The notes under the pieces: generated by a model
The model's input: only the letters and a program-made list of their open reading frames with translations
What the model was told of the DNA's origin: nothing
Database searches by the model: none
Assembly: GCA_039964455.1 (NCBI GenBank)
Contig: JBDVXK010000013.1
Coordinates: 496,001-560,000, forward strand
From: CALJFL01 sp039964455
GTDB taxonomy: Bacteria; Pseudomonadota; Gammaproteobacteria; Pseudomonadales; Halieaceae
Direction of reading: 5' to 3'
Length of the DNA stretch: 64,000 bases
Translations under genes and position numbers: made by a program
In this document: positions 8,820 through 17,364 of the stretch, piece by piece
How the letters are laid out: each line of letters starts with the position of its first letter
Position numbering within the stretch: position 1 is the stretch's first letter

Positions 8820-9506
8820 ATGCAGGTCAGGTTAATACCGCTACTGGCGGCGCTTGTTCCTTTCTTTGCTGTTCACCTGACCTATCTGGTGGCCGCGTCC
8901 ACTGGCACGGTCGATTGGTGTATTCCCTATATCGACAGCTGCACTTCAATCAGTGCCACTGGGCGCAAACCCCCTGCCAGCTACCTGTTTCGGGCCATGA
9001 TGCTGCCTTCAGCGGTGTTCATGGCAGCCTACTGGTGGTGCAGCCTGGTTTGGCTTGACAGTGTCCGACAACAAGATGGAATGCCTGGAGGCTATCTCGG
9101 GCCCTGGATGTTGGCGCTTGGCGTTGTGGCCTGTATCGGCCTGGTGCTCTATGTCACCGTATTGGGTGAGTCGGGTGACCTGTGGTCGCGGCAACGACGT
9201 ATCGGCACGGTGTTGTTCTTTTCTTTCACATATATTGCACAGCTACTGCTGGTAGCACAGCTGCGGCAGCTGCAGCGTAGCCTGCCGGAGTTACAGTCGT
9301 TGGCCCAACTGATGTTGGCAATATGTAGCGTCCTGTTGTTACTGGGCTTGTTGACCGTCGTGCTGGATGCCTGGAATGAGCAATGGTACGAAACTGTCGA
9401 AGATGCGTTTGAGTGGGTGCTGAGTCTGTTGTTGCAGCTCAACTTTCTACTGGGCTATTTCCTTTGGCGGCGCTCGGCCTGGGGACTGGTAGTCAGTAGC
9501 GCCTGA
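8820..9506 (+). CDS. Frag1/DRAM/Sfk1-like integral membrane protein
   Basis: An uncharacterised inner-membrane protein of 228 residues with about six hydrophobic segments. The motif order (a signal-anchor segment, then IPYIDSCTSISATGRKPPAS, then membrane spans with a GD-xx-S/R-x-R loop) resembles the Frag1/DRAM/Sfk1 family, better known from eukaryotes. That match is recalled from motif appearance, not searched. It starts 28 bases after leuA and could be cotranscribed. Its last 14 bases overlap the convergent MFS gene. Function unknown. Confidence 0.6.
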   Translation: MQVRLIPLLAALVPFFAVHLTYLVAASTGTVDWCIPYIDSCTSISATGRKPPASYLFRAMMLPSAVFMAAYWWCSLVWLDSVRQQDGMPGGYLGPWMLALGVVACIGLVLYVTVLGESGDLWSRQRRIGTVLFFSFTYIAQLLLVAQLRQLQRSLPELQSLAQLMLAICSVLLLLGLLTVVLDAWNEQWYETVEDAFEWVLSLLLQLNFLLGYFLWRRSAWGLVVSSA

Positions 9507-10779
9507 GATGTCCCAGTAGTGCCATGACTGTGGCGGTGAGAATGGCCACGGTAATGAGCAACCACAGACTGAAGCCGGCGCCATCCGCGCCTATCAGCGC
9601 GCTGGCCGAAAGAGGCGCCAGTGCCCCCCCCAGAACGATAGAAACACCATTGAACAAACCAATGCCTGCGGCTATGTGCTCGTGCGGAATGATACGTTGG
9701 GCGAAGGCGAACTCGGCAGTCGTGTAAGCAGATGCGCAGAAAATCGCGCCGACCATGGCGACGATGGTGAGCGTGAAGTTTTCCACTGTAAATGCCACAT
9801 AAATGAGTACCGCGAGCAGCAGAAAGCCGGTGGCTGCTACCAGCCCGCGACGATTACTGCGATCGCCCAGCTGCGACCAGAACGCCAAACCCAGTAACCC
9901 TGCCGCGTAAGGCAAAGAGGCATACCAAATCAGTTGTTGGTAGGGCACGCCCAGGGTCACGGTGAGGTAGGTTGGTATCCAGCTGGTAAGGCCTATACTC
10001 ACCACATTGTTGAGTGTCCCGGCCGCCAGCAGGAGCAAAAAGTCGCGCTCCCTGAAAAGGTACAGAGGGTATTTGCCGGTATTCTTTTTCGATGCACCGG
10101 CCTCCAGCGCTTCCTGCTCGTGTTGACTTGCCAGCCATTCCCGTTCGTTGTCGCTCATGGAGGCATCGCTTTTCGGCGTATCGAACACAAAGCGCGTTAC
10201 CAGAGGAATACTGACTGCCAGGCCGGCAACGGCCAGACCCAGAAAGGCGGCCCGCCAACCGAACGTATGCATGATGGGCACCAGCACAATGGGGCCCGTT
10301 ATGATTGCCAGAAAAATGCCCGAGAACAGGATACTGTTAGCGCGGCTGCGCTCATTCATGGGAAACCAGTTTCTTACTGCCATGCCGGCGAGGGGAATGT
10401 GCGGGCCCTCCGCTGCCCCTAGAAAAATCCTGCAGGCTGCGAAGAGCAGGATGAACTGGCTTAGAAAGGCACTCAGTGCTGTAAACAGCGAGGCCAGTGT
10501 CAGGATGATGATGATCCCGCGGCGTGGGCCCAGGTTTGCGGCGAACGGTGTCAGCAACAAGCCCGACAGGCCGTAACCCACATAAAATAGAGACATCAGC
10601 AAACTGCCATAGCGCTGCAGCTCGGCCTCGGTCCAGGCATATTGCTCGGCGATAAGCGGCAGCGCCAGCGTGATGTTGATACGATCGAGGTAGGCAATCA
10701 GTACGGTGAGTGCCAGCACGGCAGGCATGCGCCAGCGGCGGGCCTCGGCCGGAGCACTAGAGAAAGGGGGCGAGGCCAT
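9493..10779 (-). CDS. MFS transporter, anion:cation symporter-like
   Basis: A 428-residue permease with about 12 hydrophobic segments. It resembles the ACS family that takes up organic anions such as hexuronates, glucarate and phthalate: YLDRINITLALPLIAEQY near the start and the conserved FLGAAEGPHIP and NWFPMNERSRAN segments. ATG 10779 is chosen because GGAG lies five bases upstream; the twelve residues upstream are not membrane-protein-like. It is divergent from a threonine-dehydratase-family gene across 90 bases, so it may import a hydroxyamino acid or related acid used by that enzyme; this is inference from position only. Confidence 0.8.
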   Translation of the reverse strand: MASPPFSSAPAEARRWRMPAVLALTVLIAYLDRINITLALPLIAEQYAWTEAELQRYGSLLMSLFYVGYGLSGLLLTPFAANLGPRRGIIIILTLASLFTALSAFLSQFILLFAACRIFLGAAEGPHIPLAGMAVRNWFPMNERSRANSILFSGIFLAIITGPIVLVPIMHTFGWRAAFLGLAVAGLAVSIPLVTRFVFDTPKSDASMSDNEREWLASQHEQEALEAGASKKNTGKYPLYLFRERDFLLLLAAGTLNNVVSIGLTSWIPTYLTVTLGVPYQQLIWYASLPYAAGLLGLAFWSQLGDRSNRRGLVAATGFLLLAVLIYVAFTVENFTLTIVAMVGAIFCASAYTTAEFAFAQRIIPHEHIAAGIGLFNGVSIVLGGALAPLSASALIGADGAGFSLWLLITVAILTATVMALLGHLRRY

Positions 10780-10869
10780 GCAAGCTCCAGAAGAAAGTTG
10801 GCACAAAGGTAACAATAAAACGCATAATTCCGAAACTTATACTGATGACCAGCTGCGGATGGCCCAACA

Positions 10870-11826
10870 ATGAACACCGATACGCCAATTCCAACCCTAG
10901 CAGATGTGGAAGCCGCGCAGGCCCGCATCGCAGACTACGTGCACCGTACGCCGGTGTATCACAGTGAGCTGCTGGACAAGCACACTGGCGGACAGTTGCA
11001 TTTCAAGTGCGAGAATCTGCAGAAAGTGGGTGCCTTTAAAGCGCGCGGTGCAAGCAATGCGGTGTTGGGGCTTGCTGACGCAGACGCTGCTGCGGGGGTT
11101 GCCACGCATTCCTCCGGCAATCATGGCGCTGCATTGGCGATGGCGGCAAGCAGGCGCGGTATACCGGCCCACATTGTGATGCCCGAGAACGCACCGGCAG
11201 TTAAGAAAGCCGCCGTCGCTGCTTACGGTGCGACAATTATCGAATGCGAATCTACTCTGGCAGCACGGGAAGATGCATTGACAACAGTGCTTGCCGAAAC
11301 TGGCGCACATGCTGTGCCGCCTTATGATGACCCGAGGATTATTGCCGGTCAGGGCACTGTTGCCCTGGAGCTGTTGCAACAGGTACCGGAACTTGACCTG
11401 GTAGTTGTTCCAGTTGGTGGCGGCGGCCTGCTCGCAGGTGTGGCGCTTGCGGTCAAAAGCATTAATCCTGCTATAGAGGTGATGGCCGTGGAGCCCGCAG
11501 GGGCTGATGATGCCTTTCGCTCTTTCGGCCTGGGTGAACGGGTGGAACAGACCGCGCCCAACACCATAGCCGATGGCCTGCGCGCGAGTCTTGGGGTGCT
11601 GAACTTCGCCATGATTCAGCGTTATGTAGATACCATTGTCACGGTCGATGACAGTACGATTATCGAGGCGATGAAGCTGCAATGGAGCCGACTGAAGACC
11701 GTGGTCGAGCCGTCCGGGGCTGTAAGCTATGCTGGCGCGCTTGAGTACCCGGAACGCTTTCGCGGTCGCCGCGCCGGCGTGGTGATCACCGGAGGCAATC
11801 TGGACCTGGACAGATTGCCCTGGTAG
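10870..11826 (+). CDS. Threonine/serine dehydratase family PLP enzyme
   Basis: A fold-type II PLP enzyme, 318 residues, resembling short threonine dehydratases, serine racemases and threo-3-hydroxyaspartate ammonia-lyases. The PLP lysine is K57 (FKARGA), the substrate loop is SSGNHG (81-86), and the phosphate loop GGGGLL lies in the middle of the chain. It lacks the C-terminal regulatory ACT-like domain of biosynthetic IlvA, so a catabolic role is more likely than isoleucine synthesis. Which hydroxyamino acid it uses cannot be read here. It is divergent from an anion-type MFS permease. Confidence 0.8.
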   Translation: MNTDTPIPTLADVEAAQARIADYVHRTPVYHSELLDKHTGGQLHFKCENLQKVGAFKARGASNAVLGLADADAAAGVATHSSGNHGAALAMAASRRGIPAHIVMPENAPAVKKAAVAAYGATIIECESTLAAREDALTTVLAETGAHAVPPYDDPRIIAGQGTVALELLQQVPELDLVVVPVGGGGLLAGVALAVKSINPAIEVMAVEPAGADDAFRSFGLGERVEQTAPNTIADGLRASLGVLNFAMIQRYVDTIVTVDDSTIIEAMKLQWSRLKTVVEPSGAVSYAGALEYPERFRGRRAGVVITGGNLDLDRLPW

Positions 11827-11936
11827 CGGCATGGGATGTTCGCTATGACTGGCACTAATCACCGTGAAAACTCCGCCCAGTTGTGTAAAGATTCTCACAA
11901 AAGAGCGCTTCAGACAGCTCGCGACCGCAACCTCAA

Positions 11937-13085
11937 ATGGCAATGATGAACGAGCCGCAGACAACCCATGGAACCTCTCGCTGGAGCCAGCTTAGGCGTA
12001 ACTTCCGCGAGGCCTTCTCCGGTGAGCTTGAAATCCAGCGCCGCAGCTTTGACAGCGAGCGGCTGGACCAGACCGTTGTTACCAAACAACGTGACGCCTA
12101 CCGGTATATCTTGCTGTTGCTCGCAGTGGTTCTCGCCCCGGTCGATGCCCATAATTTTTATACCGGGCAATACGTTCCGGCGTTTGCCGGCCTGGCAGTG
12201 TTGTTTATTTTCCTCGCTAATATCTGGCGCCTCGTGCACCAGCGCGAAGCTTTCATGTCGCCTGGCGTGGTGCTGCTGTTAACCATTGCCCTTGTCGTTC
12301 TGTCGGTGTCTTATGGGCAGAACTACAGCTTGTACTGGATGTATCCGCTGTTGGTCGCCTTGCCAGTGTTGCTGAAGACCCGCTGGGCAATCTGGCTGGG
12401 GATATTGTCCGGCGTATTGGTGACACCCCTGGTGTTCTCCCAGTTTGAGCGGGGGACGGCAGTGATCATCTGTCTGTCGATGGCGCATACCTGGTTGATC
12501 AGCGCCTGGCTAATGTTCGCAGTGTCGCAGCAGTCGCGGCGGCTGAAGGATCTGGCGGTTACCGACCCTCTGACTGGCGCCTATAACCGCCGCTATTTTG
12601 AAGAACAAACCAATCAGGCGCTGGAGGTGTGGGGCCGCTATAGGCGACCCTCGACCCTGGTTCTACTTGATATTGACCACTTCAAAGACATTAATGATCG
12701 CTTCGGCCATGCAGCCGGAGATGAGGCACTCAAGCTACTGGTAAATCTGATCTCAAGCCGCATACGCGGCGTAGATACCTTGTGTCGTTATGGCGGCGAA
12801 GAGTTCGCCGTTCTGCTCAGTGAAACCTCGGCGCGTCATGGGGTTCGCCTCGCAGATGAACTGCGACAGCGAGTGCAGGAAACCGATTTGTTACCCGAAG
12901 GCCAGCTGACGGTGAGTGCCGGGGTTTGTGATATTTCCGCTGCGAGTGATTCCGAGGAGTGGATGCGGCTTGCCGATGAAGCGCTGTACCGCGCCAAGAG
13001 TGCCGGCCGCAATCGGGTAGAGCATGTTATTGGTGATACGCCATTGGCAGAACCGATAGGCGACGCGCTGCCTATCTGGCGTTGA
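11937..13085 (+). CDS. Membrane-bound diguanylate cyclase (GGDEF)
   Basis: Makes the second messenger c-di-GMP from two GTP. It has 382 residues: a cytoplasmic N-terminus, about five to six hydrophobic segments between residues 55 and 198 acting as a membrane sensor, then a GGDEF domain (about 205-365). The active-site loop is GGEEF (286-290), an active variant. The product-inhibition I-site RxxD is intact (RGVD, 277-280) five residues before it. There is no EAL or HD-GYP domain. No clear Shine-Dalgarno precedes ATG 11937; ATG 11943 and 11946 are alternatives. The lipoprotein gene downstream follows closely. The input signal is unknown. Confidence 0.88.
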   Translation: MAMMNEPQTTHGTSRWSQLRRNFREAFSGELEIQRRSFDSERLDQTVVTKQRDAYRYILLLLAVVLAPVDAHNFYTGQYVPAFAGLAVLFIFLANIWRLVHQREAFMSPGVVLLLTIALVVLSVSYGQNYSLYWMYPLLVALPVLLKTRWAIWLGILSGVLVTPLVFSQFERGTAVIICLSMAHTWLISAWLMFAVSQQSRRLKDLAVTDPLTGAYNRRYFEEQTNQALEVWGRYRRPSTLVLLDIDHFKDINDRFGHAAGDEALKLLVNLISSRIRGVDTLCRYGGEEFAVLLSETSARHGVRLADELRQRVQETDLLPEGQLTVSAGVCDISAASDSEEWMRLADEALYRAKSAGRNRVEHVIGDTPLAEPIGDALPIWR

Positions 13086-13107
13086 GCGCAGGTATAAAAT
13101 TCTATGA

Positions 13108-13112
13108 GAGGA
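13108..13112 (+). promoter_or_regulatory. Shine-Dalgarno deciding the start of the DUF6279 lipoprotein
   Basis: GAGGA lies six bases before GTG 13119 and inside the frame opened by ATG 13104. It favours GTG 13119, because ATG 13104 has only a poorly placed AGG upstream. Confidence 0.5.
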
Positions 13113-13118
13113 AGGTCT

Positions 13119-14030
13119 GTGCCGGGGCGTTGTCGTTGGATTCCCGTGTTGCTGTTGGTATTCCTTACCGCTTGCAGTAGTACGACGTTCGTTTATAACC
13201 GACTCGACTTCCTGTTGCCCTGGTATCTCGGTGACTATGTCGAGCTGGAGCGGGATCAGAAAAAATACCTGGGCAGTCTTCTGGAGCCTTTTCTGCAGTG
13301 GCATAGGGCAGAGGAGCTGCCGCAATACCTGCAGATGCTGCAGGACGCGGAAAGTAAACTGGATGGCCCGCTGACCGCGGCTGATATCGAAACAATATCC
13401 TTATCTTTTGAGGCCGCATGGCTGCGGCTTGAATCGCGTGCATTAGAGTGGTTGATGGAGCTGGGTGAGGAACTTAGTGATGAGCAAATCAACGGATTCA
13501 TTACCGAGCTCCGTGACAAGCAAACCGAGTACGAGGAGAAGTACCTGACCCGTACTGATGAGGAGTATCACGAAGAAGCCTATGAAAACCTTCGCGACAG
13601 CCTGCAGGATTACATGGGCCGCCTGGACAAAGATCAGCGCGCGCTGTTACAGGACGCCAGTCTGGAGCTGCAGCGCTCAGACGGCGTGTGGCTAACAGAG
13701 CGGGCGGCGTGGATAGATATGCTGGAGCGCGTTCTGCAGCGTCAGCCTGGCTGGCAACAGGCACTGCGCGATGCCATCGACAGCCGCGATGACACTGTGT
13801 CTGCTGCCTACAGCGACACCTACGCCCACAACACGGCGGTCATCTACGGCACGCTAGCCGAGACCATCAACAGTCGTAGCGAGAAGCAGGACCGCCGCCT
13901 TCGCTCCGAAATCAGGAGCCTGGAGCGAGACCTGGAGACCCTGATAGAACAGGGCCGCGAGAATGAGGCCAAGGCCGCCGCCGCAGCATCAGCCAGTGCG
14001 GCACCTTCCAGTGCGGCACCTTATACCTAG
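13119..14030 (+). CDS. DUF6279-type outer-membrane-directed lipoprotein
   Basis: A secreted lipoprotein of unknown function, 303 residues from GTG 13119. A short charged N-terminus and hydrophobic core end in the lipobox LTAC, with the lipidated Cys at residue 19. The next residues are Ser-Ser, which favours outer-membrane sorting. The body is strongly helical and charged, with the YNRLDFLLPWYLGDYVEL stretch that I associate with DUF6279. The tail is Ala/Ser-rich and low complexity. It lies 33 bases downstream of the diguanylate cyclase and probably shares its transcript. Its stop overlaps that of convergent ilvD by four bases. Confidence 0.75.
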   Translation: MPGRCRWIPVLLLVFLTACSSTTFVYNRLDFLLPWYLGDYVELERDQKKYLGSLLEPFLQWHRAEELPQYLQMLQDAESKLDGPLTAADIETISLSFEAAWLRLESRALEWLMELGEELSDEQINGFITELRDKQTEYEEKYLTRTDEEYHEEAYENLRDSLQDYMGRLDKDQRALLQDASLELQRSDGVWLTERAAWIDMLERVLQRQPGWQQALRDAIDSRDDTVSAAYSDTYAHNTAVIYGTLAETINSRSEKQDRRLRSEIRSLERDLETLIEQGRENEAKAAAAASASAAPSSAAPYT

Positions 14031-15871
14031 TCGATCAGCGACAGATCTCTTACCGCACCTTTGTCGGCGCTTGTCGCCAGCATGGCGTAAACCTTTAGCG
14101 CGGCACTCACTTTCCTGGGGCGAAGCTGTGCGGGTTGCCAGGCGTCTTTGCCGCGTGCTTCCATGGCGGCGCGTCGGCTAGCCAGCTCATCATCACTGAC
14201 GGCCAGATTCACACTGCGCTCGGGTATGTTGATTTCGATGATATCGCCAGGTTCTACCAGCGCGATGGCGCCACCGGCAGCAGCCTCGGGAGAAGCGTGA
14301 CCAATTGACAGGCCAGAGGTGCCCCCGGAAAAGCGGCCGTCTGTCAGCAAAGCACAGGCTTTGCCCAGACCTTTCGATTTGAGGTAGCTGGTGGGATAAA
14401 GCATCTCCTGCATGCCCGGCCCTCCGCGTGGCCCTTCATAGCGGATGACAACAACGTCCCCGGGCTTCACCTTGTCGGCAAGGATATCTTCAACCGCGCT
14501 TTCCTGACTCTCACAGACGTAGGCGGGACCCGAAAATACCAAAATGTTGTCGTCTACGCCGGAGGTTTTCACCACGCAGCCATCTTTTGCAATGTTGCCG
14601 AACAGCACAGCAAGGCCACCTTCGGTGGAATAGGCATTGTCCAGGGAGCGGATGCAACCATCGGCGCGATCGTTGTCTACGCTGGGCCAGCGCGTATCCT
14701 GACTAAAGGCGGTCTGGGTAGGTATGCCACCGGGGCCCGCCTGGAAAAATCGGTGAACATCAGGGTCCTCAGTACGCTGAATGTCCCACTTCTCCAGTGC
14801 ATCGTGCATGGTGGGGCTATGCACGGTTGGGCAATTTGTATGTAGCAAACCGGCGCGGTCCAGCTCTCCCAGAATACCCATGACGCCACCAGCACGGTGC
14901 ACGTCTTCCATGTGATATTTCGGCGTATTGGGTGCGACTTTGCACAGTTGCGGTACTTTTCTGGACAAGCGGTCGATGTCGCTCATGTTGAATTCGAGCT
15001 CCGCTTCCTGAGCTGCGGCCAACAAGTGCAGAATAGTATTGGTAGAACCGCCCATGGCGATATCCAGGCACATCGCATTTTCGAAGGCTTCGAATGAGCC
15101 GACGTTTCGCGGTAGTACGGAGTCGTCATCCTGCCGGTAATAGCGGTCACACAGGTCGACAACAAGCCTGCCGGCGCGCTTGAAAAGCTGTTCGCGGTCG
15201 GCGTGGGTTGCCAGTGTGGAGCCGTTGCCGGGCAGGCTCAGGCCCAGCGCCTCGGTCAGGCAGTTCATCGAGTTGGCGGTAAACATACCGGAGCAGGAAC
15301 CGCAGGTAGGGCAGGCGGAGCGCTCGTATTCGGCGACTTTCTCATCGCTGGCGCTGTCATCAACCGCAATCACCATGGCGTCTACCAGATCCAGCTTGTT
15401 CTCAGACAGTTTTGTTTTGCCTGCCTCCATTGGACCGCCGGAAACGAATACGACGGGGATGTTGATGCGCATCGCTGCATTCAGCATTCCCGGTGTAATT
15501 TTGTCGCAGTTGGAAATACAGACCATGGCGTCGGCGCAGTGCGCATTCACCATGTACTCCACCGAGTCGGAAATAATATCTCGAGAAGGCAGGCTGTAGA
15601 GCATGCCGTCGTGCCCCATAGCGATACCATCGTCGACGGCGATTGTGTTGAACTCTTTCGCCACACCACCCGCGGCTTCAATTTCACGGGCGACCAGTTG
15701 TCCAAGATCTTTCAGGTGAACGTGACCGGGCACAAACTGGGTAAAGGAATTTACCACTGCCACAATCGGTTTCTGGAAGTCCTCATCTGTCATTCCGGTG
15801 GCGCGCCACAATGCGCGAGCACCAGCCATATTGCGGCCATGGGTAGACGTCTTGGAGCGTAAATCGGGCAT
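14027..15871 (-). CDS. ilvD: Dihydroxy-acid dehydratase
   Basis: Iron-sulfur dehydratase that converts 2,3-dihydroxyisovalerate and dihydroxymethylvalerate to the 2-oxoacids of valine, leucine and isoleucine. It has 614 residues, the standard length. Cluster-binding cysteines are visible in CISNCDK and CPTCGSCSGM, and the FTANSMN signature and the C-terminal GRFSGGTSGLSIGH motif are intact. GAGG nine bases before the ATG supports the start. Leucine-pathway genes leuA and ilvE are also in this window but not adjacent. It sits downstream of argA on the same strand, separated by 104 bases with a possible terminator. Confidence 0.97.
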   Translation of the reverse strand: MPDLRSKTSTHGRNMAGARALWRATGMTDEDFQKPIVAVVNSFTQFVPGHVHLKDLGQLVAREIEAAGGVAKEFNTIAVDDGIAMGHDGMLYSLPSRDIISDSVEYMVNAHCADAMVCISNCDKITPGMLNAAMRINIPVVFVSGGPMEAGKTKLSENKLDLVDAMVIAVDDSASDEKVAEYERSACPTCGSCSGMFTANSMNCLTEALGLSLPGNGSTLATHADREQLFKRAGRLVVDLCDRYYRQDDDSVLPRNVGSFEAFENAMCLDIAMGGSTNTILHLLAAAQEAELEFNMSDIDRLSRKVPQLCKVAPNTPKYHMEDVHRAGGVMGILGELDRAGLLHTNCPTVHSPTMHDALEKWDIQRTEDPDVHRFFQAGPGGIPTQTAFSQDTRWPSVDNDRADGCIRSLDNAYSTEGGLAVLFGNIAKDGCVVKTSGVDDNILVFSGPAYVCESQESAVEDILADKVKPGDVVVIRYEGPRGGPGMQEMLYPTSYLKSKGLGKACALLTDGRFSGGTSGLSIGHASPEAAAGGAIALVEPGDIIEINIPERSVNLAVSDDELASRRAAMEARGKDAWQPAQLRPRKVSAALKVYAMLATSADKGAVRDLSLID

Positions 15872-15909
15872 AGTCAGTTACCTCTGTCATGCCGGTGACA
15901 CGAATTAAT

Positions 15910-15925
15910 CCGGGAAATAACCCGG
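15910..15925 (-). terminator. Possible weak terminator between argA and ilvD
   Basis: CCGGG (15910-15914) pairs with CCCGG (15921-15925) across an AAATAA loop. On the minus strand it follows argA and is followed by GATTAATT, not a clean T-run. It may only attenuate read-through into ilvD. Confidence 0.28.
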
Positions 15926-15975
15926 GTCGCGCAGGATAGCAAAATTTTGTCCCCGGTGAAGGGTAAAACGATGAG

Positions 15976-17280
15976 CTACAGGCGCTTGAAGAACACCTTG
16001 GAATTGCGCTGCAAGTTGTACAGGGACTGTTTCTGATCGGGCAGCTCTGCCATGGGCGCCTCTTCGAAACCCTGCTCGAGGAACCAGTGTGCGGTCTGCG
16101 TGGTGAGTACGAACACCCGCTGCAGCTTTTGACGCTTCGCCTGCTCTTCGAGGTCACGCAGCAAACGCTCGCCGCGCTTGCCACCACGGTAGTCCGGGTG
16201 TGAAACAACGCAGGCGACTTCGCCACAGTTATCATCCGGGAAGGGGTAGAGTGCGGCGCAGGCAATAATTCGGCCATCCCGTTCAAGCAAACGAAACTGG
16301 CGAATTTCAGTTTCCAGCAATTCGCGTGACCGCTTGAGCAGAATGCCCTGCTGTTCCAGGGGCTCTATAAGTTCCAGTATGCCCCCCACATCATCGATGG
16401 TGGCGTCGCGGGATTGTTCATAGTCGTCATCGGCAACCAGGGTGCCACTGCCATCATGGGTGAACAGTTCTTCCAGCAGTGCACAGTCATCTGCATAGCT
16501 GATGATCTGGCAGCGCGGCACACCGGCGGAGCAGGCTATCTTTGCGGTGGCCAGTAGCGCTTTGTCTTGCTCACCCGCCACCGACATGGCGTCGATGTCA
16601 CCCACGGTGCACTGGCGTACAAGCGAGCCATCGGCATCGCGTATTCCATCCTGGTCACTGAATAGCAGCAGCTTGTCGGCGCCGATAGCGGCGGCACATT
16701 GCACAGCCACGTCTGCCAGCGACAAATTGAAGATTTCACCCGTGGGGGAGTAACCCAGTGGTGACAACAGAACGATTGAGCTGGCGTCCAACTGTGCCCG
16801 CACTCCCTCTACATCGATTCGCCTGACCTGCCCGGTGAGGTGATAGTCAACGCCGTCGACAATCCCTAATGGCCTCGCAGTCACAAAATTGCCCGAGCAG
16901 ACTCGTATGCTGGAGCCCTGCATAGGCGAATTGGGCAGCCCCATAGACAACAGCGCTTCAAACTGCGCGCGCAGGGCGCCGGCCGCATCTTTTACATGGT
17001 TGATTGCAGCGCCTTCGGTAATTCGAACGCCATTGTGAAAGCTGCTGTCCAGGCCTGCTGAAGAAAGACGCTGGTCGATCTGTGGGCGGGAGCCGTGTAC
17101 CAGCACCAGGCGTATACCCAGGCTGTTAAGAAGCGCGATGTCGTGAATGATGTTGGCGAAGTTATCGTGCTGCGCACAGTCGCCCCCCAACATCAGCACA
17201 AAGGTCTTGCCCCTGTGCGCATTAATGTAGGGTGCGGTATTCCTGAACCAGCGAATATGAGCCCGACTTTCTGTGGTCAC
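15976..17280 (-). CDS. argA: N-acetylglutamate synthase
   Basis: Acetylates glutamate with acetyl-CoA, the first step of arginine synthesis. It has 434 residues in two domains: an N-terminal amino-acid-kinase-like domain (about 1-290, with VLMLGGDCAQ and VLVHGSRPQID) that carries arginine feedback inhibition in the family, and a C-terminal GNAT acetyltransferase domain (about 300-434, with VVSHPDYRGGKRGERLL). The start is GTG 17280 with GGAG six bases upstream. It lies 84 bases downstream of argE on the same strand, an argE-argA pairing I also remember in Pseudomonas. Confidence 0.96.
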   Translation of the reverse strand: MTTESRAHIRWFRNTAPYINAHRGKTFVLMLGGDCAQHDNFANIIHDIALLNSLGIRLVLVHGSRPQIDQRLSSAGLDSSFHNGVRITEGAAINHVKDAAGALRAQFEALLSMGLPNSPMQGSSIRVCSGNFVTARPLGIVDGVDYHLTGQVRRIDVEGVRAQLDASSIVLLSPLGYSPTGEIFNLSLADVAVQCAAAIGADKLLLFSDQDGIRDADGSLVRQCTVGDIDAMSVAGEQDKALLATAKIACSAGVPRCQIISYADDCALLEELFTHDGSGTLVADDDYEQSRDATIDDVGGILELIEPLEQQGILLKRSRELLETEIRQFRLLERDGRIIACAALYPFPDDNCGEVACVVSHPDYRGGKRGERLLRDLEEQAKRQKLQRVFVLTTQTAHWFLEQGFEEAPMAELPDQKQSLYNLQRNSKVFFKRL

Positions 17281-17364
17281 CGTTTGCTCCGTGTCCCGGT
17301 GTCTTTGGGCTGCTAAGAGTACCCAATGGTGCGGGGATACTCTAATGGCAATATTGCACAGATC

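Noticed and set aside
10897..11964. 355-codon open frame antisense to the dehydratase gene
   Set aside because: It runs through the PLP gene with intact motifs on the other strand; its sequence is His/Arg/Cys-rich shadow-like and has no start signal.
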